A stretch of 64,000 nucleotides of DNA from Xanthostigma xanthostigma (GCA_963575645.1 OY754476.1:8308001-8372000), one strand, 5' to 3'. Counted from the stretch's first letter, positions 1 through 11,664 are shown. The notes: generated from the sequence alone by a model not told the origin. Program-made: numbers and translations.

Positions 1-602
1 ATAATGATCCAACGTGTATTTGTTTGTATTTGTATTGTCAATTTAATAAAGTAACAATAGAATTGAAAAACAAAGGTCATATCATATAAAAATTATTAAA
101 ATCAAATATGGCGTAAATTATTTAACGCTTGCAATGCCGTCTTATTAGAACCTAGTATCAAGAAGATTGAAGATATACGAAAACTTTGACATAAACACTT
201 TGGCCTTTTGGCTGAAAATCTGTACTGATTATTTTTAAAACTGTTCACACTTTCAAATTACAAAACACCATTATACTGTCACTTTATCCTAACAGGAAAA
301 TGGATTTTAAAATGAAAGATTACTAATTGTTACTTCGATTATATTCGAACGGTAAAATGATTGTATTTTTTAGGATTCAGATGACACAATCACATAATTA
401 TAAAATAAAAACTAAATTAAGGTTGAGTTAAATCAGCTGGTACTAAACATTACGATAAAATACCGTTTTCATTAATGCATGCAGGTTTTATCAAAGTACT
501 TTTGACACCACCGCGGCTAAATGACGTCATACGTTGTTTAAATAACACAGCAACTGTAATAAATTACTGCACTTTAACGAGTCGAGTAAACTTTACCAGA
601 TT
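1..602. other. AT-rich DNA, no gene seen
   Basis: No sustained open frame, RNA gene or terminal inverted repeat was recognised. The stretch ends at a GATAGATAGATA run that is better read as the tail of the LINE relic that follows. Confidence 0.5.
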
Positions 603-1040
603 TTTGAGTTTTGATAGATAGATAGATAAATATCTTTATTTTGTTAAAGTACAAATGTACATAAATAGCGTCAACACAAAATAATTAATTATAAAAATTC
701 GTCCAATTTGTAGTGAGCCTTAGCTAACAAGTATTATTTTTTGATTTCTCCTAAACTTTTGTTTGGAATTTGCAGCAGTTATTTCAGTAGGTATAGTATT
801 GTGTATTCTTATCATAGCGTTACGGACACCTTTATGAGTCACTGCTAATGTACAATTAGTAGTTTTTAAATTATTTTTATTTCGTGTAGTATAAAGTTGC
901 TACAAAATTCACAATCTAGCATTTTGCATAATATGCGATGATCAATTTTATGAACTGACGTAAACAGCTTCAAAAACCTAATACGGTTCCTACACGACAC
1001 AAATTTAATGTCCAAAATATGTCTAGCAACAATCCTACTG
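603..1040 (-). mobile_element. LINE (non-LTR retrotransposon) 3' end relic
   Basis: Read on the minus strand, 899 to 720 encodes about 59 residues ending in a stop. It contains YTTRNKNNL, then IRIHNTIPTEI, then a basic KQKFRRNQK stretch. This order (YxTRxxxxL, hydrophobic-YN-x-IP, basic tail) is the usual C-terminal tail of insect reverse transcriptases. After the stop come about 110 bases of 3' UTR with AATAAAGATATTTATC and a (GATA)n tail at 606-630, typical of non-LTR elements. Upstream coding sequence (900-1040) is broken by stops and frameshifts. It is a dead, 5'-truncated copy. The clade (Jockey, CR1 or similar) is not resolved. Confidence 0.6.
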
Positions 1041-1561
1041 AAAATCCCAATTAATTACTACTGGTATTAAAAACAATAATTACATTTTATTAAACATACC
1101 TAGGTATATATTATAAGTACCTTCATACTACATACAGGATGTAATTTTGTTTATAGTGCTAATGATCATATGGTCGATGCACCTTTTATGTTTTTTTTTG
1201 TGTTCGTCAATAAAAAAAAAATTATGAACATTTTCCATTTTGGTTTTGAAAGTAACCTAATTTTAACAATGCGCAGTATAATAAAATCGGTTCAACCAAT
1301 TTTGAACAACTGTCGACCAGACACAAATTAATGTATTTACAGTGAATGTATAGACTGAACTAAATTCAAGAGTATTAGACTAGACAAAATTCACTTTAAA
1401 TAAAGTGTTGTTATAGTATGAAGATACATGTTAAGTACTTCAAGGACTTCAAAATTTAAAAGTGCTTTTGAGAGCTACAAAGTTACATCCTTAAATATTT
1501 AATGTTGACTTGTTTTTAGATTCAATAGTTCAAACACCGCGCTACTTATCGCTAAGTATCT

Positions 1562-1647
1562 CTTGTGGCCAACGTTTCGAAAATTGTATTTTCATCCTCA
1601 GGGCTTATGATGGATGAAAATATAATTTTCGAAACGTTGGCCACAAG
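1562..1647. repeat. Inverted repeat with hammerhead-like core
   Basis: Two 36-base arms (1562-1597 and 1612-1647) are nearly perfect reverse complements around a 14-base loop. On the minus strand 1601-1573 reads CTGAGGA, a stem of GAAAAT/ATTTTC, then GAAACG. That is the order of the hammerhead core (CUGANGA, stem II, GAAA). One extra base sits between the core and stem II. Similar motifs occur in the pLTRs of Penelope-like elements. Activity is unproven and the extra base argues for caution. Confidence 0.45.
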
Positions 1648-2102
1648 CGATACTTTGCGGTAAAGCTTATTTGTATTGTTCCTCAACCAAATAAATCTCC
1701 TTCAATACATATTTTGGAACAAAACTTCTCCTAATCTAAGACGTAACCTTCACCAAGAAAAAAGCTTTCGAATAGTAAAAACCCCATTCAATTTTGCTCA
1801 GTAGCTCTAGATTTTATGCTATGCGTAGATAAAACAAAACAGGATCGCAGATAAGTTTTTATGAACAAACCCGTAATACGCTCTTCATAACATGTGATCC
1901 ATCCTTTTCTTGTCATTCGTGTGGTTGCAGTGTATGATTACTGTTTGTTTAAATAATGTCGACTTGTAGCTTACTTATATTTTATTCATTCATTTACAAA
2001 TAACGTTTTCTTACAAGGGAAACTTATGTCGTACTTAGAATAATCGCTGTCCATTACTAAATGAAGAGTCTATTTTTAATGTAACAATAAATCCAGCAAA
2101 TT
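1648..2102. other. AT-rich DNA, nothing recognised
   Basis: No open frame, RNA gene or paired terminal repeat could be supported here. Confidence 0.4.
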
Positions 2103-2687
2103 TTAGGGTTCCGTATCTCAAAAGGAAAAAAGGAACTCTTATATGATCACTTTGTTGTCCGTCTGTCTGTCTATCAAGACTCTTGGGAATCAAAACCTAT
2201 TGGGTACTTCCCGTTGACCTAGAATCATGGGCAAGAATCAATGTCTTATAGCACAAGTAAAGGGAAAAATCCGAAAACCGTTTTGTAGTTACATCACAAA
2301 AAAATATTGTTATTAACCCACAACATGCTATGCACGTACACAGTAACAATTCTATTCTAATACAAGCGTCCGCTACCGGTGCGTTTATACAGCACAACAT
2401 GATAACTCTCGCATACAACACGGTACGACATTTAGGATATCAGATATAGCCACGATGTATATAATACAGTTCAGTAGTCTATCTGAACTCATTGCAATTA
2501 CACGCTTAGTTGGCAAACTGGCCGCGATCTTTGTCGATGTATGGAAACAACAGTTTTCCAACGACTAAGCGGAAAAAATCTTCGAGACTCATCACTCGAT
2601 TCCCGTAATGGACGAACTATTTACATACCTACAAGTTTGTACGGAACCCTCAGTGCGCGAGTCCGATTCGCACTTGGCCGTTTTTTT
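2103..2687 (+). mobile_element. GGGTTCCGTA-type interspersed repeat
   Basis: The left end has GGGTTCCGTATCTCAAAAGG followed by a CTGTCTGTCTGTC-like run. The right end (2638-2685) has TACGGAACCC, GCGCGAGTCCGATTCGCAC and TTGGCCG before a T run. From memory, both halves belong to a repeat that is very common in moths and butterflies. The short open frames on either strand are non-coding by appearance. A 240-base block also found at 24.0 kb lies inside it. Confidence 0.55.
2368..2607. repeat. 240-bp repeat shared with 24001-24217
   Basis: This block starts at CCGCTACCGGTGCGTTTATA and ends at CACTCGATTCCCG. It matches 24001-24217 in the same orientation at high identity with small indels. The same METTVFQRL-like or ITVFQRL-like frame appears in both copies, which I read as a by-product of the repeat. 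Class unknown. Confidence 0.7.
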
Positions 2688-3040
2688 AACACTTATAACA
2701 ATTCAATAATAATAATAATTCATTGTTTCCATGAAAAATACATTGATTTATAAACAAACAAAATACACATAAATGAAAGTATATAGGTTCCTTCCAAGGA
2801 AAACCGGTGCTGAAGGAACCACTAAGAAAAAAAGAGATGATATGGACATTTTAAACAAAGCTGAAGTGGGTTGAATTACCCTGGACACAAAATATTTGAA
2901 TAGAAAAAAAAATAATTGTAATAAAAAATAATAATGTAACGAAAGCGCATTATATACCTTTTACTGACAAATACAAAAAAAGTTTTCAACATTTGCGTGG
3001 TTCAGTTTATACTGTTTTAAATTTCATCAAAAACATAAAC

Positions 3041-3346
3041 GTGAAAAAATATAGTTTAAAAAAAACTAAAAAACACGCTTTGTATCGAACTAAAAAGTAA
3101 AAAATATATTTTTTTAAATAAGCTTAAAACAATAATGAATAAAAAATACAAGTATTATTGTGAAAAAGACGTGGGGCGCTTTGTTCCACATTTTCGTACA
3201 TCGAGCGCCCCACGGTTTTTTCACAATAATACTTGTATTTTTTATTCATTATTGTTTTAAGCTTATTTTAAAAAAAATATTTTTTACTTTTTAGTTCGAT
3301 ATAAAGCGTGTTTTTTAGTTTTTTTTTAAACTATATTATTTTCCAC
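3041..3346. mobile_element. Foldback (MITE-like) palindrome, 306 bp
   Basis: The two arms, about 3041-3181 and 3204-3346, are near-perfect reverse complements. They include AAAACACGCTT, CGAACTAAAAAGTAAAAAAT and AAGCTTAAAACAATAATG. The tip carries GTGGGGCGCT/AGCGCCCCAC. No open frame of note. A transcript through it would form a long duplex. Confidence 0.75.
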
Positions 3347-3400
3347 TTTTTAGTTCGATTTATTGTCAAAAATTTGCCGAAAAAAAAAACAATTTTTTTT

Positions 3401-3490
3401 CGACGTGGACGAGATTAGAACCCACGACCCGTAATTCCGAGAGCTGACGTCATCGAAGACCCGTGCCTTAGACCGCACGGCTACCACTGT
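3401..3490 (-). pseudogene. tRNA-Leu-like pseudogene or SINE head
   Basis: On the minus strand an A box (TAGCCGTGCGGTCTAAGGC) and a B box (GGGTTCTAATC) are 60-70 bases apart with a long variable region, as in class II tRNAs. GCGGTCTAAGGC is typical of tRNA-Leu. The acceptor stem pairs in only four of seven positions and the anticodon arm is not convincing, so a functional tRNA is unlikely. A T run on the plus strand just before 3401 is an A tail on the minus strand, which fits a retroposed copy. Confidence 0.5.
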
Positions 3491-4376
3491 AGTTACAGTG
3501 CTGGCATATTACTACAGTAATAAACCACTTGCTGTAGTCCAAACGAAGGTTACAAACAAACATACATACATACATACAAACGTACATGTGAAGTTAATAT
3601 AAAGCGTGTAAAAACGATCCAAGCTCAATACAAAGAACAGCTTCGTCGAAAAAGAACTGGGTTCTAAGTGTGTGCCAAGTTTTTACCTTCAAATTTACCT
3701 ACAGAATCAAAATAGATAACCTGTTCAAAAACCAGGGAATAAAAACTTATCGATGTAAAAAAGGAACACAGGAATATCGCAAACGAATAGGATAAGAAAT
3801 AGGGTAATAAAGGAAAAGATGATCCCAGTTTGCTTCGAATATCGAAAACAGATTTATGTATTGACTGTTTGACGTTTTGGTGATGGACATTGCGAATGAT
3901 GTGTTTTTGTAAAGGCTAAAGAAGAGACAGGGATTAATGACGTCACGTGTGATTGAATGATGTGTATATATATTTACTAGTTTTTCTTTGATTTCTTTAC
4001 TTTTTTCACTCTTGAAATTAGAAAAAAGAAAATGTATCTTAAGAAAATTGTTCATATTTCTTCTTTATATTATATAATATAGTATATTATTTTATTTACA
4101 ATGTCTCTACATATTATCAACTAGTTGTACTCGCGGCTCCGATCACATGCATTTCGAAATGCAATTGATTTGTGAGGAATGTAATTTCCACCCTTATGAG
4201 TATGGAGAGGAACATAAGAATCCTTGATGCTTTCGTTGGTCTTCAATGCTTATTTGATATGCTACTCGACTGTATAGTCCGCACGATGTATACTACTGTT
4301 CCGACATAATAGAGAATGAGTTGTCATTTTAGTACGGTTCTTTTAATGAAGAGACAAAGTAAATTGTAGAATACAA

Positions 4377-4449
4377 CTCCGGCTAGCTCAATCGGTAGAG
4401 CACACGACTGTCAATATCAGGGTCGTGGGTTCGAGCCCTGCGTTGTGCG
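4377..4449 (+). pseudogene. tRNA-Lys-like sequence inside Helitron-type repeat
   Basis: The sequence follows the tRNA-Lys plan: GGCTAGCTCAATCGGTAGAG (A box and D arm) and GTGGGTTCGAGCC (T arm, B box). The anticodon loop reads CTGTCAA where tRNA-Lys has CTCTTAA, and the anticodon stem is mispaired. The acceptor ends CTCCGGC/GTTGTGC pair imperfectly. The same unit recurs at 44.7 and 48.1 kb. Both of those lie inside a Helitron-like element, so this is a passenger of a repeat and not a host tRNA gene. Confidence 0.7.
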
Positions 4450-4695
4450 AATATATTTTTATTTTTTTTATTTTTTATTTTCTACATTGCTTTCTTCTAA
4501 GGCTTACATTTAAATTTATTTTAATTTTAATTACTTAATTAAAAAAAATATTAGTTAAAAAAAATTTATATACTTACTGCTTTTTATCGACAAAAACTTT
4601 TGAACGGTAACTCCGATCATCATGAAATTTGGACACAATATTCATCTCGGTAAACTAAGATGAATGTGTGTACTCATGTTCTCTCCCTTAAATAA
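4450..4695 (+). mobile_element. 3' part of tRNA-carrying Helitron, decayed
   Basis: From the tRNA-like end onward this matches 44753-44850 and 48215-48440: a T-rich tract, CTACATTGCTTTCTTCTAAG, then CTCCGATCATCATGAAATTT and CATCTCGGTAAACTAAGATG. The copy breaks off before the final GGGACCGCTAG. Confidence 0.7.
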
Positions 4696-5535
4696 ATAAA
4701 TGGTTTAATAGCAACAAACATACCATAGAGATTGTACATCAACTCTGGTTATCAACTTGTACAGATTAACCTTAAAAATATTAATTTGGGCTTCAGTATG
4801 GTGTAAAGTGCCTTTCATCCCGTATTTCCCTACACAATATTATAATGAAATTGTATGTCTACAGGTTTATCTGTATACCTACAATTAAGCTTGAAAATGT
4901 TATGCGCTGTACTAGTGCTACATGCATAATAAGAGTGGAATGATGCGCCCTGTCTCACCGGATGCATTTCAGTATGATGGTGTCATATTATTATCTGTAG
5001 GGGGCACCGGGGCAGGAGTAATCAATCACTATCAAGCTGTGGTAGACACGAGGAATGGGGTGTATGTGTGTAGAGGTGTATGCCGGGCTGAAAACACCGG
5101 GCCCGGCTCTAGACTGCCCGCTGAGGCAATGTAATATTCCTATTATACCTACGTACTATACAGGTTTATTCTAGAAACATTCATCTACAAGGAAAAACGA
5201 TATTAAAAAACTACAATAACTCGATTACAACTAACTCACAAGTTCAAAACAAGCTTCTACGTTTATCTTGACATAGTATGAAAGCAAGTGTTTGTCTGTG
5301 TGTCTGCATGTATGTTCTGACTAACCTCGAGAACTACTAAACGGATTAGAATGCGGTTTTTACTATTCGGATAGCTTATTTCTTGAGGAAGGTCTAGAAC
5401 TACAACAATTCACGCGATGCTCGTAAAAGCTTGAGTTTTCATACAAATATACTCTGCGTACATTTTGGAAGTTATATCGAAACAATGTAGGTATGAGAGA
5501 AAGTTTGATTCTGTAAAGTTCTGCAAAAAAATCAG
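4696..5535. other. Gene-free stretch
   Basis: No gene was recognised. A GC-richer block at 4920-5135 (many GGGG/CCGGG words) has an open frame of 70 codons with no recognisable motif. Around 5320-5440 the text (AGAACTACTAAACGGATTAGA) resembles a common insect interspersed repeat and is partly repeated near 23.9 kb. Confidence 0.4.
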
Positions 5536-5655
5536 CCCACTGCTATTAATTAAGTTGAAGTTAAAAAAATGTAGAAAATAACGGGAAGTGTATGGTAAAT
5601 GGAAAATAGTAACGGTGCGAATGGCGTCTGACGCATTATTATTAGTTTATTATTT
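5536..5655 (+). mobile_element. SINE 3' fragment with (ATT)n tail
   Basis: GTAGAAAATAACGGGAA, GGTGCGAATGGCGTCTG and an ATTATTATTA tail match the 3' halves of the SINEs at 8.05-8.44 kb (+) and 62.8-63.2 kb (-). The 5' part is missing. Confidence 0.7.
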
Positions 5656-5874
5656 ATTTCCTTTAATACGTTCCTTATATTACGCGTTCCAGTGGTGACC
5701 ATTTTCAAATTACTTCAGCAAGATATGTATTTAATGGGAACAAAACTTCTATATGCTTTATTGACAATCTTTCACTATTCTATTATACGCTCCCTTTTCT
5801 TTACTGTATCAACTTTTGTATATTTACTTTATTGATTTCCCTTCTTTCTAGCGCTTCATTTTCACTTTTGTTTT

Positions 5875-6032
5875 TGACGTGATAACGTCTTATAAATTGA
5901 TGAAACACCGGCTGCATGCACGAAAAAGTGTCACGTTCCGAAATGTGTCACGTTCCGCCTGACCTTCGAGCGGAATACGTTATCACGTAAAACTATCGTC
6001 CGTAAACCGACTTTACAGACAACCAATTTTTT
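5875..6032 (+). mobile_element. GACGTGATAACGTC-family DNA element, copy 1
   Basis: Starts GACGTGATAACGTCTTATAA and ends near CTTTACAGACAACCAATTTT. An internal inverted pair, ACGTGATAAC and GTTATCACGT, lies near the ends. Matching copies are at 26.49, 28.88 and (partial) 43.46 kb. I know this repeat as common in Lepidoptera but cannot assign its superfamily. Confidence 0.7.
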
Positions 6033-6245
6033 CGACTAGAGCTACGTTTGAATTGGAAAAACTTTGAATTCAGACATGTTTTTGAAGTTATAACTTCTTT
6101 TGGCGCGTTAAAACGATGAGAGTGAATTTTTACGCGCACACTGTAACATCAACTTTAACAGTGTGAAGTTGGTCGCTAGACCTACGCCTTGAACATTTTA
6201 TTAAACATTTTGATTTGAAGCAAGTTTATCAAAAATTAGAATGTG

Positions 6246-6548
6246 TAATACGCGCCACGAATCTAAAAGGCTCGGAAGTTAGATACGAATGCGGGCTTGC
6301 GCTTGTACAGTCTGTTGAAAAACTACAAACTCGCAACGCAACAAAACTAAAATAACAATAACAACTTGACAATAGCGTACTCGACTGTACTTTAATGCAG
6401 GAAAGCAACAAATGACAAAGGTAACGAGCGATCACGGCCAATCACCGACGAGCTGGGAAATGGTGGGAGTCACAACGGCTCTAAAATGTGCCTTTGCGAC
6501 GCTGTTTGTGACTAACTTCCCAACGTTTTAGATTCGTGGCGCGTATTA
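6246..6548. mobile_element. TIR element (MITE), 303 bp, TA-flanked
   Basis: Terminal inverted repeats of about 40 bases: TAATACGCGCCACGAATCTA on the left, and its complement ending in GGCGCGTATTA on the right, continuing inward through GGAAGTTAG/CTAACTTCC. TA on each side suits a Tc1/mariner-type target duplication. The interior is non-coding. Confidence 0.75.
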
Positions 6549-7839
6549 TAACTAGTGTTATCTCATACTTAGAAATGGTTGGCTATTCAATTTAAAATTT
6601 CACAGGGACCATATGCCCTCAAAATTCTCGGAGTTACTTTTGAGACATCTTTTTTAGAATTATTATGACCCAACCACATCTATTTTACTAGAAAAAAAGT
6701 ATGCTTGAGCCTCTCGCTCGTTTGATGTGAAACATCGTAGGTTCTAACATTTTTTGACAATTTTATTATTTCCGAATTAGGAAATGGTTATGTGCTACGT
6801 ATGTACTGGACGCACTGCGCATGTGTGTAGAGTGCGCACGACGCTTTGATAGAGAGAGTAGAAACGATTCTCCCACTCTTTCCTCTCAACTGCCGGTTGA
6901 ATTCGGAGAAGGGGAAGCGTTTTACTTTTCGTCCGATCCAGGCCAATTTACCCCCCCCCCTAGCATGCCAAAAAAAGTTTCACTTAAAAAAAATGTGTTT
7001 GTTTATTTAACGAAAAGAGATATATTATGTATTGAAGTGGATATGTAATATTCTTCAATCAATCGATATAAACTTTTATAAGAGAATAGGAAACAAGAAG
7101 AGGAAAAAATAATCCACTCATAAAGTCATCAGGAATTAACGACTAAGAAAAGATATACTGCGAGAAAAGAGGAAAGCAATAGTGCTAATCAAGTGTGTCC
7201 ACTGATCATAAGAGCGCCATAACAAAACTGAACTGATTGTCAACAAATTCTTTCAACAAAATTTAATTTAAAATTAAAGTAAGAAACATGATTTCAAATC
7301 TATATTCTAATAATATTACGAAAAATAGAAGGTTTTTATGTTTGCCGCGGATAATCCCAGGAACAACTGAACCCATTACAAAAATTCTTTGACTGTTTTA
7401 AAAGTCTACTATTTTCAGAGTAGCATAGATACTGAAACCAAAAGGGGCTGAGTAGTGAGCGAAAATTTTAAGTAATTCGGGGAACGAACACCAAATTGCT
7501 GACCTACATTTGTGTATTCAATAAGAGAGACAGCAAAATAATACCTATATCTAAAATATTAATTCTCAAATAAAAAACATTTACTTTACTAGTCGATCAT
7601 CGTCTTTGATCATTGGATAAATCGAATTTTGTTGTTTACCCTTTCCTGACTTCTCTCTTGTGATAATACGATTAGAAAAAAACGTAAAGGTAGGAACAGA
7701 GGCGTATTAAAGTAAAATATAGCTCGAATAATGAGGAAAATAGATAAAAACTTTTATACGCTTTTAAGTAGGAATCACTTGCTACTGAAGTAGTAATAAT
7801 TTTAGATATTATCACAAACCACATATAAATTCAACTAAC
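6549..7839. other. Gene-free stretch
   Basis: No recognised element. A GC-richer segment at about 6800-6960 ends in a run of ten C (6951-6960) and has no motif I can name. Confidence 0.4.
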
Positions 7840-7930
7840 CCAAGGGTTGGCACCCTGCGGCTCTTTTGATGTAAAGTTGCGGCTCTGCAGATCCATACGC
7901 AAAACATAATTATTTTATTATATAAACCCT
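7840..7930. mobile_element. hAT-type terminal fragment
   Basis: CAAGGGTTGGCACCCTGCGG followed by CTCTTTTGATGTAAAGTTGCGGCTC looks like the terminal sequence of hAT elements of the GGGTTGGCA...TGCGGCTC type. No partner end or 8-bp duplication was found. Confidence 0.4.
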
Positions 7931-8051
7931 AAAAAATCGTCCAATCGATCCATGATTGAGTACCATGTCTATCTCTCAGCCATTTCCACTCGCGTCTCAG
8001 CCGCACCGCCTCCGTCGCGACGTGTCGTCCTCGGATATATTATACCTATAT

Positions 8052-8402
8052 AATCCCGGCGGGGGCAGATGTGGCTGGGAACTTTTTCCTACTGCCACTC
8101 ACCAAAAAACGGTAATTTCTGTACTGGCCATCTTGTTCAGGTTTTCCATGGTTTCCCTCAAAAACTCAAAATAAATATCGAGATGGTTCCTTATTCGAGC
8201 CCATAGCCGATTACCTGTCAAACTCCTATTTTCAAAATATGCCTACCTTATCCTAATGTCCGAAAATTCGTACATTCGCCCATTGCTATTAGAAGTTGAA
8301 AAAATATAGAAAATAACGGGAATGTCATAGATGGAAAAGAGTAATGGTGCGAATGACGTATGTTATGAGTATGACATAAAGTAGAGAAACGGACGTTAAA
8401 CG

Positions 8403-8439
<37 letters not shown>

Positions 8440-8442
8440 TAA
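8052..8442 (+). mobile_element. SINE copy, 5' degraded, (ATT)n tail
   Basis: This is the reverse complement of the body at 62785-63100. Shared words include CCGGCGGGG, ATATCGAGAT, ATTACCTGTCAAACTCCT, GCCTACCTTATCC, GAAAATAACGGGAA and GACATAAAGT. It ends in an (ATT)n array at 8406-8440. The tRNA-like head seen in the 63-kb copy is replaced by unrelated sequence. Non-coding; it needed LINE machinery to move. Confidence 0.75.
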
Positions 8443-8445
8443 TAA

Positions 8446-8702
8446 AAAATATTTTTAACAAAAAAATTGAACCGACTTCAAAATATGCACTAAAAAGTAA
8501 AAAATAATAATTATTGTATTTTTTGGAGTCGGTGTCAGCCAAAATGAAATCTATTCCGAGAACTAGAGACATGTAAGATTTAAATTGCTACTTTCGAATT
8601 TCGATATGACACCGACTCCAAAAAATACAATAATTATTATTTTTTACTTTTTAGTGCATATTTTGAAGTCAGTTCAATTTTTTTGTTAAAAAAATATTAT
8701 TT
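8446..8702. mobile_element. ACCGACTTC-family inverted repeat element
   Basis: Arms 8446-8537 and about 8606-8702 are reverse complements: TGAACCGACTTCAAAATATG, CACTAAAAAGTAAAAAATAA and TTTTTTGGAGTCGGTGTC. The loop is about 70 bases of unrelated sequence. The ACCGACTTCAAAA edge is a hallmark of a repeat family abundant in Lepidoptera. Confidence 0.7.
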
Positions 8703-8972
8703 TTCTCTTTTTAGTGTTAGATAAAGTATTGCAATGGGTAGGCCAAGTATGCGTGCCTTTGAAATTTGAGAGTTTCTCTCGATTTCTCCGGATTCCACCA
8801 TCAGATCCTGACTTGGTTCCGATGGGACCACCTCGGAAGTGCACTCTTTTGAATAAAAAAAGAATTTTGAAAATCGGTCCATAATAATTGACGGAGAAAT
8901 CGGTGAACATACATAAAAAAAAATATACAGTCGAACATAGAACCTCCTCCTTTTTTGAAGTCTGTTAAAAAT
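8703..8972 (-). mobile_element. ACCGACTTC-family body (minus strand)
   Basis: On the minus strand this begins near AACAGACTTCAAAAAAGG AGGAGG and runs through TTCACCGATTTCTCCGTC, GTGCACTTCCGAGGTGG and GGTGGAATCCGGAG. The open frames here (for example one containing SEVVPSEPSQDLMVESGEIE) recur in this family by my memory and look like passengers of the repeat. A fragment of the same start is at 20405-20445. Confidence 0.55.
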
Positions 8973-9221
8973 AAATAAAATATTATAGTGTTTGACTATA
9001 CTTATTTTAGAAACATCTTGTATATACGGGTATATGTGTGTAGGTACATTTGTGCATTTGCGGTTCAATTATCTTAACTGTCATAGATGTTAATACCCCG
9101 TCTTGTTTATGAAGTAATTTAGTAAAGAGTTGCACACCTTACTGTGATCAGTCTTTACGCAACTGTGTTCAGATATTTTCGCATTTATATTCAAGCAAGA
9201 GAACAAGATAGTTCAGAGATA

Positions 9222-9720
9222 CAAGACCGTAACTAGGCAGGGGCAACAGGGACACGTTCCCAGGATCCAGACGGAAGAAGAGCCCCGGAACGACCCCAGA
9301 AAGATCGAAAAAATTCGCATTGTATTAAAAAAAATTGTATACCTTTCGACAACTTTTTGGGAAAATAGTAGACCACCTCCACCTCCCTTCTACTGTCATA
9401 ATAACAGAGTAGCTAGAAAAAAGAACAAGAAAAATGCACGTAAATTTAAAAATTGTTCGTAGAAATCCGTGGATACATATCTTACTAAACATTTATAGCT
9501 CCCTCCAAAATTTGTTTTTCTGGTTGTTCTACTGGTTAAAACTAGTATTTTGGAGAAATAAATAGCTTTATTTAATTCATAAAATTTAGTGTAGGGAGAG
9601 CCAGTGATAAGGTTTTGCCCAAGGTCCCAAAAAAGCCTTGCAGAGATGTAACGAATATTACACGCGCTTGCGATTGTGATGAAACACGACAACGACAACA
9701 GTAGCGGAGCCGCAATGCCG
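9222..9720. mobile_element. Possible hAT relic
   Basis: The left side reads CGTAACTAGGCAGGGGCAAC then a purine-rich GAAGAGCCCC stretch. The right side has TTTTGCCCAAGGTCCC and AAAAAAGCCTTGCAGAG. Both resemble UTR and terminal text of some hAT elements. No intact ends, duplication or transposase motif is visible. Confidence 0.3.
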
Positions 9721-10191
9721 CTTTAAAACATTTTGGATTTTTTTGGGGCCAAAAATCTCCCTTATAGGGGATGAATTTGCAAAAATCCTTTCTTAGTGCT
9801 CACCCTACGTTAAAAGTAAGGATCTCTGCAAAATTCCACGCTACCAAATAAGTCTCAACTCTCAATCAAATATATTATTAGAAAGACAATACAATCAAAA
9901 TACCCACAATATTTTTTTCCTTATCGGTCAAATTCCCAAGAGTGTGTAGATATACTCTCCGGTTACAAAATAAAAGTTCAAAAACTAAATCAATGACCAC
10001 ATATCAAAAACTTAGTTGTCAAAAGAATAAGAAAACAATTTTCATACTACAAGTATATAGTTGTACATTTTCCAGTCCCTTCGGGAGAAAGACATGTTTT
10101 ATATATGCTACAATTCACCCCCAGATTATCTTTGTCCATCCGTATTAAAATACAAGTGGCCGGTTTTACTTTTAACCGACTTCAAAAAAAT

Positions 10192-10585
10192 GATTAGGTA
10201 ATAATGAAAAACTGTTAAATTCCATTCAGATAATTTTTCATTTTTTAAAATCGTATTTGGCACCTTTATATTGCAAACATTTATCGTAGTGAGTACCATA
10301 CCAATAGTACATACCTCAAAGGTACTAAAAAACTATCTTTATAATGAGATATTGCACATCGCTCTTTGGAAAGAGACAATCTGTTATGAGAGTTAACTCT
10401 TAAAGAGGTCAATAACTTTTTCCCATAACAGATAGTCTCTTTCCAAAGATCGATGTGCAATATTTACCGCCGCGTACTCTAAGAAAGTTAAGATCCGTAT
10501 CCGTATCCGCGGATCTTGAAACCAAATATCCGTATTCAGATCCGTATCCGCGGATATACATTTTTAACGATCCGGCAGATCACTA
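10192..10585 (+). mobile_element. AGTGATGTGCCGGAT hAT MITE, 5'-truncated
   Basis: Right part of the family seen complete at 18445 and 48896. It has GATTAGGTAATAATG, the internal palindrome around GGAAAGAGACAATCTG, TACCGCCGCGTACTC, GATCCGTATCCGCGGATC and the terminal GATCCGGCAGATCACTA. The left end is missing and replaced by a fragment of an ACCGACTTC repeat at about 10170-10190. Confidence 0.8.
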
Positions 10586-11664
10586 GTATGGACACACAAT
10601 TTAGACGCACTTCTAATTTGAAAAATCATAACTTGATAATCGGAATTTTAAAATGTGCGTAAAATTAACAATTAGGCTTTTGAAAAAAAAATAATTATCG
10701 ATTTTTTTATTGTATTTTAAAACTTTATTATAAATAATATTGATAATAATCGATGCGAAAAACTTTCAAAAAACTTTTTTTAAATTAATTATAAGCAATT
10801 TAAAATTGATAAAATATTTAAAAAAATCACGTGACTGCAAACGCACTAAAATTGTTCTTGACAGTTGTGACGTCATAATGGTAAAATGTATATACGCAGT
10901 ATACTATCAATGGCTTCTACATGTGTATTGACTAAAACATTATGACGTCACATTATGTTCGGGAAATGTCGGCGCGTTCTCGGAACTGGGTACAAAAATT
11001 TATTTTTAATTTGGTATAACTTTTGAATTATAACGAAAATAAAAAAAAGAAAAATAGTTTTGTTATAAAACTTATATACGATCTTTCCATTTATGACAAA
11101 AAAAATTTCATTCAAAAGCCCAATTGACCAGGTTTTGAAGTAATCAAATTGAAACTGAACCGTCTTTTACACTGAGTAAACAAATAGGTATCAGGTGTTA
11201 GTTATACTTGTATCAAATATAAATAATACCCATCAATTAAATGTCTAAATGTGTAATAAACGTGCAGTATATCATACATTTAGTGCTAAAACTGTGACAA
11301 TACGCTCACTATTAACACTAACAATTAATATTTAATACCGTAAACACATCCAATATACTAGACCTTTCAAAACCTTGGCATTTTCTAGACGAGGTTTAGC
11401 ATAAAAGAACACTTTTTAGGTATTCCGTCAATTCATCGCACGTCAGTTCATCGCTACGACAATTTGTCGTGAGACAGTTCACCCTAAAATATTCTGTTTC
11501 CATGATTCTCTAATTTTTTTTAAATTTATGAACTCGGGATGTCAACAGTGTAGCGACAATTGTTTAATTATTTCTCTCTTTCTCTTTACAGTAATGTTTA
11601 TTTTCCTTAGCTACACGGGAAAATTAAAAAAATCTGTAAAAATCAATCTGCTGATTTATTAATT
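10586..11664. other. AT-rich DNA, no gene seen
   Basis: A polypyrimidine run ending TCTCTTTACAG at 11592 resembles a splice acceptor but no exon-like sequence or donor follows. A short inverted pair (GCTACGACAA/TTGTCGTGAG) lies at about 11453-11472. Confidence 0.4.

Noticed and set aside
4377..4449. Functional tRNA gene
   Set aside because: Anticodon stem and acceptor stem are mispaired and the sequence recurs inside Helitron copies.
8697..9068. 123-codon minus-strand frame with a plausible-looking SEVVPSEPSQDL segment
   Set aside because: It lies across an ACCGACTTC-family repeat; the segment is a feature of the repeat.
11571..11592. Strong pyrimidine tract with CAG as splice acceptor
   Set aside because: No donor, exon-like sequence or consistent frame follows; such tracts are frequent in T-rich DNA.
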